Source: Gemmatimonadota bacterium
GTDB lineage: Bacteria; Latescibacterota; UBA2968; UBA8231
DNA length: 44,213 bases
Reading direction: 5' to 3'
NCBI GenBank assembly: GCA_018672475.1
Contig: JABHFS010000002.1
Coordinates: 1-44,213, forward strand
Position 1 is the stretch's first letter. The number at the start of each line of letters is the position of its first letter. This document shows positions 1-8,248 of this stretch, in pieces. The position numbers and the translations under genes were made by a program. The notes below the pieces were generated by a model that made no database searches, had not been told where the DNA came from, and saw only the letters and a program-made list of their open reading frames with translations.

Positions 1-608
1 CGGTCGATCACGTCGTTTTTTGTGCGCACCCGATAACCGACGTCTACATTGGCATAGAGCGGCAGCGGCCAAAAAGACCGCCCCAACTGCGCGACGAAAT
101 CATAATCCCACTGTCCTTCGCCCACCGGGATCAGCCCGTCTTCGTTCTTAAATTCGCCGGTGGGCATTTTGACGCCCGTTTTAAGCGAAAAGAGAACGGG
201 CTTGTCGACCAGGCGAAATTTGGCAAAAAGACGCATATCACTCAGGCCCGCGTCCGCAACCGGGTCGCTACGCGTCTCGTCGGCGAACGACTGGTCGAAA
301 TAGGGAATTTGCACCGCGACGTCAAAGCGGTCGCTCACCCCGTAAAAGCCTTCGGCGAACAACGCCTTAGATTCGTATTGGCCGTTGAAATTGTAATGGG
401 CGCGCTGCCCCGTCGACACTACCTGGCCATCGATAAACTGTGGGCTGGCCACATACCACTCGTTGGTGGTCTGTTGGAAATAAGTCACCTTGCCCCACAA
501 TTTCTTCTGCGGCAGTGTCCAAGCCCCGGCACCTGCCTCAGCGACCAAGCACAACAACGCGCAACCCGCCAGCAAAGCGCATGTCGCCATAACCGTACTC
601 CTTCGCAT
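1..608 (-). CDS. Outer-membrane beta-barrel protein, 3' end cut by window edge
   Basis: This reading frame runs off the left edge, leaving about 200 N-terminal residues. It starts with a typical signal peptide (MRRSTV, a hydrophobic Ala/Leu/Cys core, then AEAGA). The mature part alternates aromatic and polar residues, as in barrel strands, with segments such as FGVSDRFDVAVQIPYFDQSF-like and LKTGVKMPTGEFKNEDG. The 'KTGVKMPTG' segment resembles transporter-like barrels of the MetA/phenol-degradation family; this is family resemblance only. Two starts are possible. ATG at 608 gives the positively charged n-region. ATG at 590 has a better ribosome site (AAGGAG, 7 nt spacing) but loses the arginines. 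I chose 608 because a signal peptide needs the charge. It is divergent from the CBS gene, so the 147 nt between them probably hold both promoters. Confidence 0.7.
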   Translation of the reverse strand, partial: MRRSTVMATCALLAGCALLCLVAEAGAGAWTLPQKKLWGKVTYFQQTTNEWYVASPQFIDGQVVSTGQRAHYNFNGQYESKALFAEGFYGVSDRFDVAVQIPYFDQSFADETRSDPVADAGLSDMRLFAKFRLVDKPVLFSLKTGVKMPTGEFKNEDGLIPVGEGQWDYDFVAQLGRSFWPLPLYANVDVGYRVRTKNDVID

Positions 609-755
609 TGAATTACCCACTTTCTTAGATGAGCGCGGGCCCACATCAGTTTCGCTGCACCTGTGCTTGTCGCGATTGTATCGCCGCCGCATCGGGAGTA
701 TCTTATAAGTGCCAGCGGCCATACCCGCCGCCCATGATCACACCCGAAAGACATC

Positions 756-965
756 ATGCATACCGACGTCAATGATATACCGATCGAAAAAATCAAGCCC
801 ACCCTGCTCGTCAGCGCCGCGCCCGACGCGTCACTGGCCAAGTTGGCCGGCTTGATACACGACCGCCATATCCATCGGATCGTGATCGTCGAAGACGAAA
901 AGCCCACCGGCATCGTCACGACCTCGGATATTCTCAAGGCCGGCAAAGAGGGCAAAGTCTCATAA
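756..965 (+). CDS. Small single-CBS-domain protein
   Basis: A 69-residue protein made almost entirely of one CBS motif, running from about KIKPTLLVSAAPDASLAK to HIHRIVIVEDEKPTGIVTTS and DILK. The final 'GIVTTSDIL' is the diagnostic end of a CBS repeat. CBS domains usually occur in pairs that bind adenine nucleotides, so one half alone would have to dimerise. An in-frame TGA lies 21 nt upstream of the ATG, so no longer frame is hidden. The ribosome site is weak. It lies 48 nt before hemA on the same strand and could be cotranscribed. It may be a regulator of a partner protein or a fragment of a larger CBS gene. Family call is good; role unknown. Confidence 0.7.
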   Translation: MHTDVNDIPIEKIKPTLLVSAAPDASLAKLAGLIHDRHIHRIVIVEDEKPTGIVTTSDILKAGKEGKVS

Positions 966-1013
966 ACACCGTGCCGCTACTGCGTTCGACGAATTTAACC
1001 TACTTTTAATCCT

Positions 1014-2297
1014 GTGCGCATACTAACCCTGGGACTCAACCACCATACCGCGCCGGTCGAGATCCGCGAAAGGCTGGCCTTCCCCGAAGACGATCAGCCT
1101 TCGGCTCTCGCCCGCCTGATCCGCGACTACGGACTGAGCGAGGCAGCCATCCTCTCGACCTGCAACCGCTCCGAGCTCTATCTCGCCGCCGACGGCGACG
1201 GCGGTCTCGACCAGGCCCGTCGTTTTCTCGCTGAGACCCAGGGCATCGACGTGCAGACCCTCGAATCCCACTTCTACCAGCTCAGCGACTCGGAGGCCGC
1301 CATCCATCTCTTCCGCGTCGCCAGCGGCATCGACTCGCTGGTCATCGGCGAATCGCAGATCCTTTCTCAGGTGCGCCAATCACTGGAGACAGCGCAGCAG
1401 AACGGCTCGGCGCGCTTGCTGCTCAACGAGCTCTTCCAACGCTCGCTACGCGTTGGCAAACGCGCGCGCGCCGAAACCGATATCGGCCGTGGCCGTCTCT
1501 CGATCAGCACCGCCGCCGTCGAGTTGGCCAGCCAAGTCTTCGAAAATTTAGAGCGCTGCCGTGCGCTACTCGTCGGTGCCGGCGAAATGGGCGAACTCAC
1601 GGCCCAATACCTAGTCGACGCAGGCGTCGAACGCCTACTCGTCAGTAACCGCACCCTCGCGCGGGCACAAGAGTTGGCCCGGCGCTTCGGTGGCGAAGCC
1701 GCACCCTTCGAGACCTTGTCAGAGCATCTCGCCGGTTCCGATATCGTCATATCCTCGACCGCCGCCACCGACTATGTCATCGGCCCCGACGACCTGCACC
1801 CCGCGATGCGCGAACGCCGCGGCCGTCCGCTTTTCCTCATTGATATCGCTGTGCCGCGCGATATCGACCCCGCCGTGCGCGATATCGACAATATCTTCCT
1901 ATTCGACATCGACGACCTCGAACAGGTCATCGCCGCCAACCGCCAGGAGCGCGAGGGCGAGATCCGCCGAGTACAGGACATCATCGACGACGAACTCAAG
2001 CAGTTCCTGCATTGGTTCAACGCCCTAGGCACCGGCCCGTTGATCCGCGACTTGCGCCAGCACGCCGCTGACCTACAGCAACAGGAACTCGCCCGTTGGA
2101 CCGCCAAACTCGGCACGCTCTCCGCCGATAACCGGAAGCTGGTCGAGAGCATCCTGCGCGGCTACGCCAACAAACTCCTGCACGAACCCCTGGTACAGAT
2201 CCGCGAATTCGCCAACGACGATGACGGCTATCTGCACCTCGACACCGTGCGTCGGCTCTTCAACCTCGACGACAAGCCCGGGGAGGAAGAATCTTGA
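1014..2297 (+). CDS. hemA: Glutamyl-tRNA reductase
   Basis: NADPH-dependent reduction of glutamyl-tRNA(Glu) to glutamate-1-semialdehyde, the first committed step of C5-pathway tetrapyrrole synthesis in the cytosol. At 427 aa it has normal family length. The catalytic domain carries ILSTCNRSELY with the nucleophilic Cys at about residue 50, and LFRVASGIDSLVIGESQIL at about 99-117. A nucleotide-binding loop LLVGAGEMGELTAQYL follows at about 186-200, then a helical dimerisation domain at the C-terminus. The start is GTG with no clear Shine-Dalgarno, chosen because MRILTLGLNHHTAPVEIRE is the usual N-terminus. Its stop overlaps the start of the next membrane gene by 4 nt. The usual next pathway genes (hemC, hemD, hemB) are not here. 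Confidence 0.96.
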   Translation: MRILTLGLNHHTAPVEIRERLAFPEDDQPSALARLIRDYGLSEAAILSTCNRSELYLAADGDGGLDQARRFLAETQGIDVQTLESHFYQLSDSEAAIHLFRVASGIDSLVIGESQILSQVRQSLETAQQNGSARLLLNELFQRSLRVGKRARAETDIGRGRLSISTAAVELASQVFENLERCRALLVGAGEMGELTAQYLVDAGVERLLVSNRTLARAQELARRFGGEAAPFETLSEHLAGSDIVISSTAATDYVIGPDDLHPAMRERRGRPLFLIDIAVPRDIDPAVRDIDNIFLFDIDDLEQVIAANRQEREGEIRRVQDIIDDELKQFLHWFNALGTGPLIRDLRQHAADLQQQELARWTAKLGTLSADNRKLVESILRGYANKLLHEPLVQIREFANDDDGYLHLDTVRRLFNLDDKPGEEES

Positions 2298-3145
2298 CCA
2301 CCGCCTGCACCGTTACACTCGGTATCGCCCTGTCGCTCTACCTCGCCGCCGCCCTGCTCTTCCAAGGGCAATTCCTGCTGCGCAAAAACGGCTGGGACGC
2401 ACTCGGCCGCAAGAGTCTCGGCATCGGGCTGGCCGTACATCTGATCGGCATGATTCTGCACTTGGGGCTCTCGAACCAGCCATTGCTCTCTAATATGCTG
2501 GTGGTTATCTCCTGGTTGGTGATCGTCCTGGTGATCACCAGCCTGCTCGGCGAGCGCTACGCCCGCGTGCGCCACCTCGGGCTATTGTCCGCGCCATTGG
2601 CCTTTCTCGGCCTGCTCTATCCGCTGCTTATGCCCATCCGCTTCGAAAAGGCCGAATCGATCCTGGTCCAGTATCCCTTTCTTGGCGTGCACGTGGTGCT
2701 GACCGCACTCGGCCATATCGGCTTCGCACTCTCTTTCTGTGCGGCGATCGCCTACCTGATCCAACACCAAGCGCTGAAAAAAGGGCGACTCAACCGCTAC
2801 CTGCCACCGCTCGATACCGCCGCCGAGGCCACCTTCCGATTCGCCGGCGGAGGTTTTTCGCTCTTTACATTAGGTCTGGGAATGGGCGTGATCTGGCTCT
2901 TCGGCGCGCCGGGCGAGCACCTCGCCGGAGAGGACACCAAAATCTGGTTGGCCATGCCAACCTGGCTAGTCTTCGCAGTGTATCTCTATTTACGAGGAAT
3001 TAGCCAACGGCACGGACGCCGTCTCAAATGGCTGGTGGTCGCAGGTTTCTTGCTCGGGCTGATCAACCTGGTCGGAGTACGCCACGACTTCGATGAAGAG
3101 GTGGGCTCGGCACAGCCGGTGACAATAACGGATGAACTCGCCTAA
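2294..3145 (+). CDS. Cytochrome c assembly / HemX-type membrane protein
   Basis: An integral membrane protein of 283 aa with about eight hydrophobic segments. It resembles the CcsA/CcmC/HemX family (cytochrome c assembly protein domain). Family-like parts are VHVVLTALGHIGFALSFCAAIAYLI in the middle and a C-terminal RRLKWLVVAGFLLGLINLVGV. HemX homologues commonly sit beside hemA and are thought to modulate glutamyl-tRNA reductase level or handle haem; that role is inferred from position. The start is TTG at 2294, embedded in the hemA stop (TTGA), with GGGAGGA just upstream inside hemA, so translation is probably coupled. Its stop overlaps by 4 nt with the convergent phosphatase gene. Confidence 0.82.
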   Translation: MTTACTVTLGIALSLYLAAALLFQGQFLLRKNGWDALGRKSLGIGLAVHLIGMILHLGLSNQPLLSNMLVVISWLVIVLVITSLLGERYARVRHLGLLSAPLAFLGLLYPLLMPIRFEKAESILVQYPFLGVHVVLTALGHIGFALSFCAAIAYLIQHQALKKGRLNRYLPPLDTAAEATFRFAGGGFSLFTLGLGMGVIWLFGAPGEHLAGEDTKIWLAMPTWLVFAVYLYLRGISQRHGRRLKWLVVAGFLLGLINLVGVRHDFDEEVGSAQPVTITDELA

Positions 3146-4365
3146 CCCCCCAATTCACAAGACAACAACGGCGTCTCCATCTCCTCAGCCGTCAACCCCC
3201 CGTGGTTACCGTAGAATCTGTTTTCGTAATCGCCACCACCCCACCACCACACACTCTCTCCTGCATAGGGCAAAATCACCAAATCTCCTGCCCGTGCGAT
3301 AAATTTATCCGACACCGGTCCCAGCCCGAAATACCCTTCCGCCACCATCTCCGCCACTTTCCGGACCTCGGCGCGACCGGCCAGCCGCTCACTGAAAAAA
3401 CCCTGCGCCTCGTCGAGCAGCCCCTCTTCGATATAGAGGAACATATCGCGCGGCGATCCGGCCGGTACCAGCAATGCACCTCGTTTGTTGCGGCGCAACA
3501 AACGCTCGCATCCGGCGAACTCCGCATGCTCGTCGAGATAGACCGTCGTCTTGGGGTCCGTAGCCGTCATACCGTGGTCGGCAGTGACCAGCATTAGCGT
3601 ATCGTCGTGTTTACCTGCGACCTGTTGCAGAAACAAACGATCCATAGTGGTTAAAAAGGCGTCGATCTCGGCATCGCACTGCGGCGAATCCGGGCCAAAG
3701 TCATGACCGGTTCCATCGATGCCGTCAAAGTAAAGAAAGAAATAGGCCGGACCGCCAACCGCGTCGAGCGCGAGCCGCAAACTAGTTAGCGCCGCGGATA
3801 ACGTGCGATAAAGATGCTGGTGTGCGCCGCGGAAGGTCCACTGCGAATAGGGGGACTTGAAATGCTCGGCGGGTTGGAAGATATGCGAGGCCACGCCGGC
3901 GGCGGCCAGTTGCTGGTAGATGGTCTCCGGCGGCAAAAGCTTCTCTGGTGGGACCTCTAACGAACCCCGCTCCCCCGAATCGCCCAACGCCCACAACAGG
4001 GGTTTGATGATCTCATCGACCTCGGGTTCGTAGTACTGCCATTCGAAAATTCCGCTTTGCGCCGGCGGCAGACCCGTCTGGATGCAGGTCACGTGCGCGG
4101 CAGTCGTTGAGGGAAATTGCGCCGTGATCTGCCGTGCGCTACCGCATTCGTCGATGTGGCGCAGGAAGGGATAACGCTCGCGGCGCGATTCGAAAAAGCG
4201 CCAAGCGAAAGCGTCGATAAAAAACAACACGACCTTCTCGTAGCGCCCTTCGATCAAACCGGTTTCACCCTGCCCAGTCAACAACCGGCGGATCGTCTGT
4301 GGCAGATCGGCGAAACAGCCCTCGCCATAACGCGGGCGCACAAAATCTGCAGGATTGGTCCGCAC
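3142..4365 (-). CDS. Alkaline-phosphatase-superfamily phosphodiesterase / nucleotide pyrophosphatase
   Basis: A 407-aa member of the alkaline phosphatase superfamily, closest to type I phosphodiesterase/nucleotide pyrophosphatase. Expected metal and nucleophile motifs are present in order: VVLFFIDAFAW (metal Asp at about 51), FPSTTAAHVT (nucleophile Thr at about 87-88), YFDGIDGTGHDFGP (Asp and His), TADHGM (Asp-His) and GNHGG near the C-terminus. No signal peptide is visible, so it is probably cytosolic. The substrate cannot be read from the sequence. The start is GTG at 4365, 1 nt from the stop of the decayed receiver upstream, so it was once the second gene of a two-gene unit. Its end overlaps the convergent HemX-type gene. 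Confidence 0.88.
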   Translation of the reverse strand: MRTNPADFVRPRYGEGCFADLPQTIRRLLTGQGETGLIEGRYEKVVLFFIDAFAWRFFESRRERYPFLRHIDECGSARQITAQFPSTTAAHVTCIQTGLPPAQSGIFEWQYYEPEVDEIIKPLLWALGDSGERGSLEVPPEKLLPPETIYQQLAAAGVASHIFQPAEHFKSPYSQWTFRGAHQHLYRTLSAALTSLRLALDAVGGPAYFFLYFDGIDGTGHDFGPDSPQCDAEIDAFLTTMDRLFLQQVAGKHDDTLMLVTADHGMTATDPKTTVYLDEHAEFAGCERLLRRNKRGALLVPAGSPRDMFLYIEEGLLDEAQGFFSERLAGRAEVRKVAEMVAEGYFGLGPVSDKFIARAGDLVILPYAGESVWWWGGGDYENRFYGNHGGLTAEEMETPLLSCELGG

Positions 4366-4366
4366 G

Positions 4367-4748
4367 TTATGCTTTGCTCGGGGCAGCGTCTAGGTATTTG
4401 CCGAGGCGCTGCTTTAGCTCGGCCACCCGGATCGGCTTGCGCTCATAGTCGATAACCTGTAATCCCCAAGCTCGCTGCACCGAGTCGAGGTCTGAGTAAG
4501 CTGTCACCAAAATCACGGGGATATTGTGCGTCTGCTCCTGCTCGTGCAGTTGCCGTAACACCTCTATTCCACCCAGTGCCGGACCGAGACCGTTTCCATC
4601 ACCTCGACGCCATTCTCCGCCTCAACGGCGACATACCCCAAACCTCGCACACCTTGCATACCGATGCGCGTAGCATCTCCAAGTCGTCAACGACGAGGAC
4701 CTGTTTGCCCGTCGAAGCATCGCCCATCGCGTCTTTTATATTTCTCAT
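4367..4748 (-). pseudogene. Decayed response-regulator receiver domain
   Basis: The remains of a receiver (REC) domain are spread over three frames. From ATG 4748 one frame gives MRNIKDAMGDASTGKQ then VLVVDDLEMLRASV, the classic beta-1 strand with the acidic Asp pair. A second frame continues with LGYVAVEAENGVEVMETV, a typical alpha-1/beta-2 region. A third frame gives ALGGIEVLRQLHEQ, IPVILVTAYSDLDSVQRA and a 'YERKPI' ending that matches the conserved Lys-Pro. Between the second and third parts the segment that should hold the phosphoacceptor Asp (xxDLxLPxxxG) is missing. At least two frame changes plus a deletion mean it cannot make a working receiver. It directly precedes the phosphodiesterase gene. 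A sequencing error could explain one shift but not the missing segment. Confidence 0.75.
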
Positions 4749-4829
4749 TTTAGGCCAGTTCCTTGTTGTGGCGTGCTTGAAAAAGTAAAAAATACACTAT
4801 TTGGAGATAAGAGTGAGAAATTCTATACG

Positions 4830-6704
4830 TCAGTGCACCACATTGACCACGCCTGTGCGGCATTTGGTCTCATTGTCGGCGGCGACCCGCACCTGATAGA
4901 GATATAGCCCCGGCCCGACCAAAGCACCATAGTCGTCGCGCCCATCCCAGACTCGGGCAAAGCGCCCGCTCCGATCTTCACCGGCATACCCACGGCGCAC
5001 CAAGCGCCCGCCAAGGTCGTAGATCTCAAAGAAAACAGGGGCCGGCTGCGTCAGCTTGAGCAGGCTATAGGCGACCTCGAACACGTCGTTTACTCCGTCG
5101 CCATTGGGCGTAAGCACCTGCCTCGCCGGTACCACATCGTCAAGCAAAGGCGCGTTCTGCGCAGAAAGGCGCACTGTCAGCCCCGAACTCGGGAGCTGCA
5201 GGTCCACATCCGCTTCCTGCGCATATTGGAATACCGTATCGGACTCGGCGACTTCCGCCGTCGAACGCCGCTCCGCCGTGCGTACTTCAAAACGAGTGCC
5301 ATCGACAAAGACCTTAGCGCGAAAAAATACCTGCAAAAAGCTACCATCGGCAATCACCCGCTTCCACAAATTCACCTCGAAACCGCGCCCAGATTCCACC
5401 CGCACGGTATGCAACACCAGTTCGTCGTCAACTTTGACGCTGTCGACGCCGGCGACCTCGGCCGAGGTCAGCACTTCGACGAAGCGGTAACCAGTGTCCG
5501 AACGACCTTCGAGGCGGCGGGTCTGCATGCTCATCGCAAATTCTGTCTCGGCGCCCGCGTCAACGACATTCGGACTGATCTCGGCGCGCATCTGCCCCGA
5601 AGACGGTGGCGAGAAATATTCAAAAACCAGCTGTTCGAGCTTGACGCCGGGTTGCAGGAAACGCACCTGGAACTGCAAATAGCTGTTCGGGCTCGGCGAG
5701 CGCACCACGTTGCCGTCAACCGTCTCCCAACCACTCCAGTTGGGATTCGATTTGACCGGCCCCTGTGCAATGCCCGGAAAATCGTCGGCGTATTCCCATA
5801 CCGCCCGGTTGACCTGCACCTCCTGCGGTCCTTGCGTGATAAAATAAATCAACGGATCCTCGTCAGGGCCGGTACGAGTCTGCAGCACGATCGGTAACTC
5901 TTCGATCGGCAAACCGCCCTCGTGGCGGACCCGCCCCCATACCGGCGTGCCGGTCCCAGCCAAAAGCGGCACAGAGCGATAGAAACCAGGCGGCGCGGTG
6001 CCGTCGGTATAGAGTTCCAGTTCCGCCAATTCCCAAGGCGCGTCGCCTATGGGTTGGAAACGCACATAGCGAGCCTGGCGTTCACCGCTCACCTGCAGCA
6101 CCCCCGGCCATTCGACCACCGCACGAATATTGGGTCGGGTGATACCGAAAAATAGATAGCGCCGAAAGGAAACGTCGTTGGTGGTCAACAACCGCATCAG
6201 CGTCACCACCGGACGTAGACGGTCGCCCAAACCCAAATCGAAAGTCTGCGGAAAAGAGCCCACGTGTTCGGCGTCGAGCCGCGGCGAGAGTCGTGTGCGT
6301 TCGATACTATAGGCCCCGCCGAGATCGATATAGATCGACGTCTGACGATCTAGCCCAAAGTCATCCGGATTAAAGGCCGTCGACAGGTCGCCGTCGCCGA
6401 TAAACTTCACCGCGGTGACTTCGTCGAGGAACACCGGCGTAAGTATCGCCTCGCCGAAGGGGTTGAAGCTTGGCTGTTGAGCCGAAACCAGAATACTTCC
6501 GCCGCGCCCCGCGACATTCGCCATCAAGTTCTCCCCCGGATCCACCCGCCAGGTCCAGACCGAGTCAGGCGACGAAATGACAAAGGCCAGCGAGTCCTGC
6601 ACATCGATCCAGGAGAGCGCGTCGCGACCCACTTTGAGTTCCAGTTGCGCCGCGGCCGGTGCGGTGCATAACGCAAAAGCCAATAGGCAGAGGCGAATCC
6701 GCAT
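4830..6704 (-). CDS. Secreted type A surface protein with TPNGDG C-terminal domain (A3)
   Basis: A 624-aa exported protein with signal peptide MRIRLCLLAFALCTAPAAAQ. An N-terminal discoidin-like (F5/8 type C) region covers about 90-240, with 'IYIDLGGAYSIERTRLSPR' and 'VRFQPIGDAPWELAELELY'. The middle shares with its two paralogues a pattern ending in SPSPNSYLQFQVRFL then 'FEYFSPP'. The C-terminal 95 residues open with VLTPNGDGVNDVFEV and contain YDLGGRLVRR and GPGLYLYQVRV, a FlgD-like/CHU_C-type Ig domain used by many FCB bacteria for surface attachment or secretion. It is the last gene of the six-gene minus-strand series. Its ATG overlaps the LRR gene stop (TGATG). Ligand and function are unknown. 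Confidence 0.82.
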   Translation of the reverse strand: MRIRLCLLAFALCTAPAAAQLELKVGRDALSWIDVQDSLAFVISSPDSVWTWRVDPGENLMANVAGRGGSILVSAQQPSFNPFGEAILTPVFLDEVTAVKFIGDGDLSTAFNPDDFGLDRQTSIYIDLGGAYSIERTRLSPRLDAEHVGSFPQTFDLGLGDRLRPVVTLMRLLTTNDVSFRRYLFFGITRPNIRAVVEWPGVLQVSGERQARYVRFQPIGDAPWELAELELYTDGTAPPGFYRSVPLLAGTGTPVWGRVRHEGGLPIEELPIVLQTRTGPDEDPLIYFITQGPQEVQVNRAVWEYADDFPGIAQGPVKSNPNWSGWETVDGNVVRSPSPNSYLQFQVRFLQPGVKLEQLVFEYFSPPSSGQMRAEISPNVVDAGAETEFAMSMQTRRLEGRSDTGYRFVEVLTSAEVAGVDSVKVDDELVLHTVRVESGRGFEVNLWKRVIADGSFLQVFFRAKVFVDGTRFEVRTAERRSTAEVAESDTVFQYAQEADVDLQLPSSGLTVRLSAQNAPLLDDVVPARQVLTPNGDGVNDVFEVAYSLLKLTQPAPVFFEIYDLGGRLVRRGYAGEDRSGRFARVWDGRDDYGALVGPGLYLYQVRVAADNETKCRTGVVNVVH

Positions 6705-8248
6705 CAGAAGGTGACCCTCGGAATGTTGCCCTTCGCTATTTCTTCGATCAACGCGAGACTATCCTCGCTGAGCGGGTTATTGCGCAGATCGACCGAGAGC
6801 AGCTTTTCTAGCGTCATAAGCACCGAAATATCCGCCACTTCGTTGCCGCGCAAACGCAGACGCCGCAACTCCGGCAGAGCCGCTAGGGGCAAGAGGTCTA
6901 CCACGAAATTATTCTCGAAAAACAAGGACCCCAGCAAAGCCTTACCGGCGAGTGGGCCGATATCTACAACCAGGTTCGCATTGAAGTCCAGGTTTTCTAG
7001 ATTGCGCAGACCTTGCAAGGGCACGATATCCACGACCGAGTTTTGCGCGAACTCCAACCATTCCAACGCGCGCAAGCTCGACAGGGGCGAGAGATCGACG
7101 ACCCGATTAAATGAGAAGTGCAACATCGTGAGTCGGCGCAAACTGCGCAGTGGCGAAAGATCATCGATCCAGTTGCTTTCCAGATAGAGTTTCTCCAGCC
7201 GACCTAGGCCTCGCAACGGCGAGATATCCTGGATCACATTGGATTCGAGGCGCAATTCGATCAGGTTCGTTAGACCGGCCAGCGACGAGACATCCACTAT
7301 ATCGTTGTTGTTAAGATTGAGTTTCTGTAGACTCGTCAGGCTCGCCAAGGGGGTGATATTTTCAAGACTTGCCGTCGTCAGGTCCAATGTATGCAGCTTC
7401 TGCAGACTCGCTAGCGGCAAGAGGCTTTGCAACTCGCCTTCGCGGGTCGATCCGTTGAAGCGCAGCACTTCCAGATTAACCAACTGCTCGATGCCGTCCA
7501 GCGATTTTACGGAGCTGTTCAGGCTCATGCTGGTGATCCCGCGCAGGTCCAAGACCGTCAAACTTTCGGTCCGCTTGCGCGCCACCGAGCGCACTGAGCG
7601 TTCCAACTGCGCGTCCTGAAAAGTGATTGTCGGCTGGAAGAAGGTCACCAGCAATACCCGCTCGCGCAGCGTCTCCACCTGATCCAAATCGAGCGGGTTG
7701 CCCGAAAGCTCGACGCTTTGCAAGCGCCTGAGTCGCAATAGCACCGCGATATCGCGAACTTGGTTATCGTCAAGGTTGAGCAGACTCAACAGCGTCAACC
7801 GCGCCAGTGGCTGCAAATCCGCGACCTGGTTGCCGTCGAGGTTGAGCGAGTTCAGCAACAATAAGTCCGCCAGCGGCGCGATATCCTCGACCGCGTTATT
7901 CGACAGATCGAGCACCTGCAGCCGCCGCAAACCCTCAAGCGGCGCGATATCCCCCACCGCGTTATCCCCCAATAACAGCATTTCCAAGCCGCGCAGTTGT
8001 TCGACCCCCTGCACATCCACAATATCATAACCGCCCGCGTCAAGCTTCTGTAAGCCGGCCAACGCCGCCGCCGTCAATGCCCCCTCAGGCTGCGCCAACG
8101 CCTGCCGAACTGCCCGCTCAAAACCCGCATCGGCAAAAGTATCGTGGGCAAAGACCACTTCGTCATCTGTGCCGACCGACTGTAGCGGCGGGCGTTCCTC
8201 GCCGCAGCCCAAACACCACAGCAATAGCAAGCACAGCAAATATTTCAT
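6704..8248 (-). CDS. Leucine-rich-repeat lipoprotein, internalin/SDS22-like
   Basis: A 514-aa lipoprotein. Signal peptide MKYLLCLLLLWCLGCGEE has a lipobox ending at Cys15. After a short linker come 22-residue leucine-rich repeats of the SDS22/internalin type, with consensus L..L..LxLxxNxVxDIxPLxx. A first block of about five repeats lies at about 80-190, a break with a helical spacer and 'FFQPTITFQDAQLERSVR' at about 195-220, and then about ten more repeats to the C-terminus. Such repeats form curved solenoids that bind proteins or glycans; here the partner is unknown. The gene starts 4 nt inside the B2 stop and ends overlapping the A3 start, so it is translationally tied to both surface genes and is probably part of the same envelope assembly. 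Confidence 0.88.
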   Translation of the reverse strand: MKYLLCLLLLWCLGCGEERPPLQSVGTDDEVVFAHDTFADAGFERAVRQALAQPEGALTAAALAGLQKLDAGGYDIVDVQGVEQLRGLEMLLLGDNAVGDIAPLEGLRRLQVLDLSNNAVEDIAPLADLLLLNSLNLDGNQVADLQPLARLTLLSLLNLDDNQVRDIAVLLRLRRLQSVELSGNPLDLDQVETLRERVLLVTFFQPTITFQDAQLERSVRSVARKRTESLTVLDLRGITSMSLNSSVKSLDGIEQLVNLEVLRFNGSTREGELQSLLPLASLQKLHTLDLTTASLENITPLASLTSLQKLNLNNNDIVDVSSLAGLTNLIELRLESNVIQDISPLRGLGRLEKLYLESNWIDDLSPLRSLRRLTMLHFSFNRVVDLSPLSSLRALEWLEFAQNSVVDIVPLQGLRNLENLDFNANLVVDIGPLAGKALLGSLFFENNFVVDLLPLAALPELRRLRLRGNEVADISVLMTLEKLLSVDLRNNPLSEDSLALIEEIAKGNIPRVTF

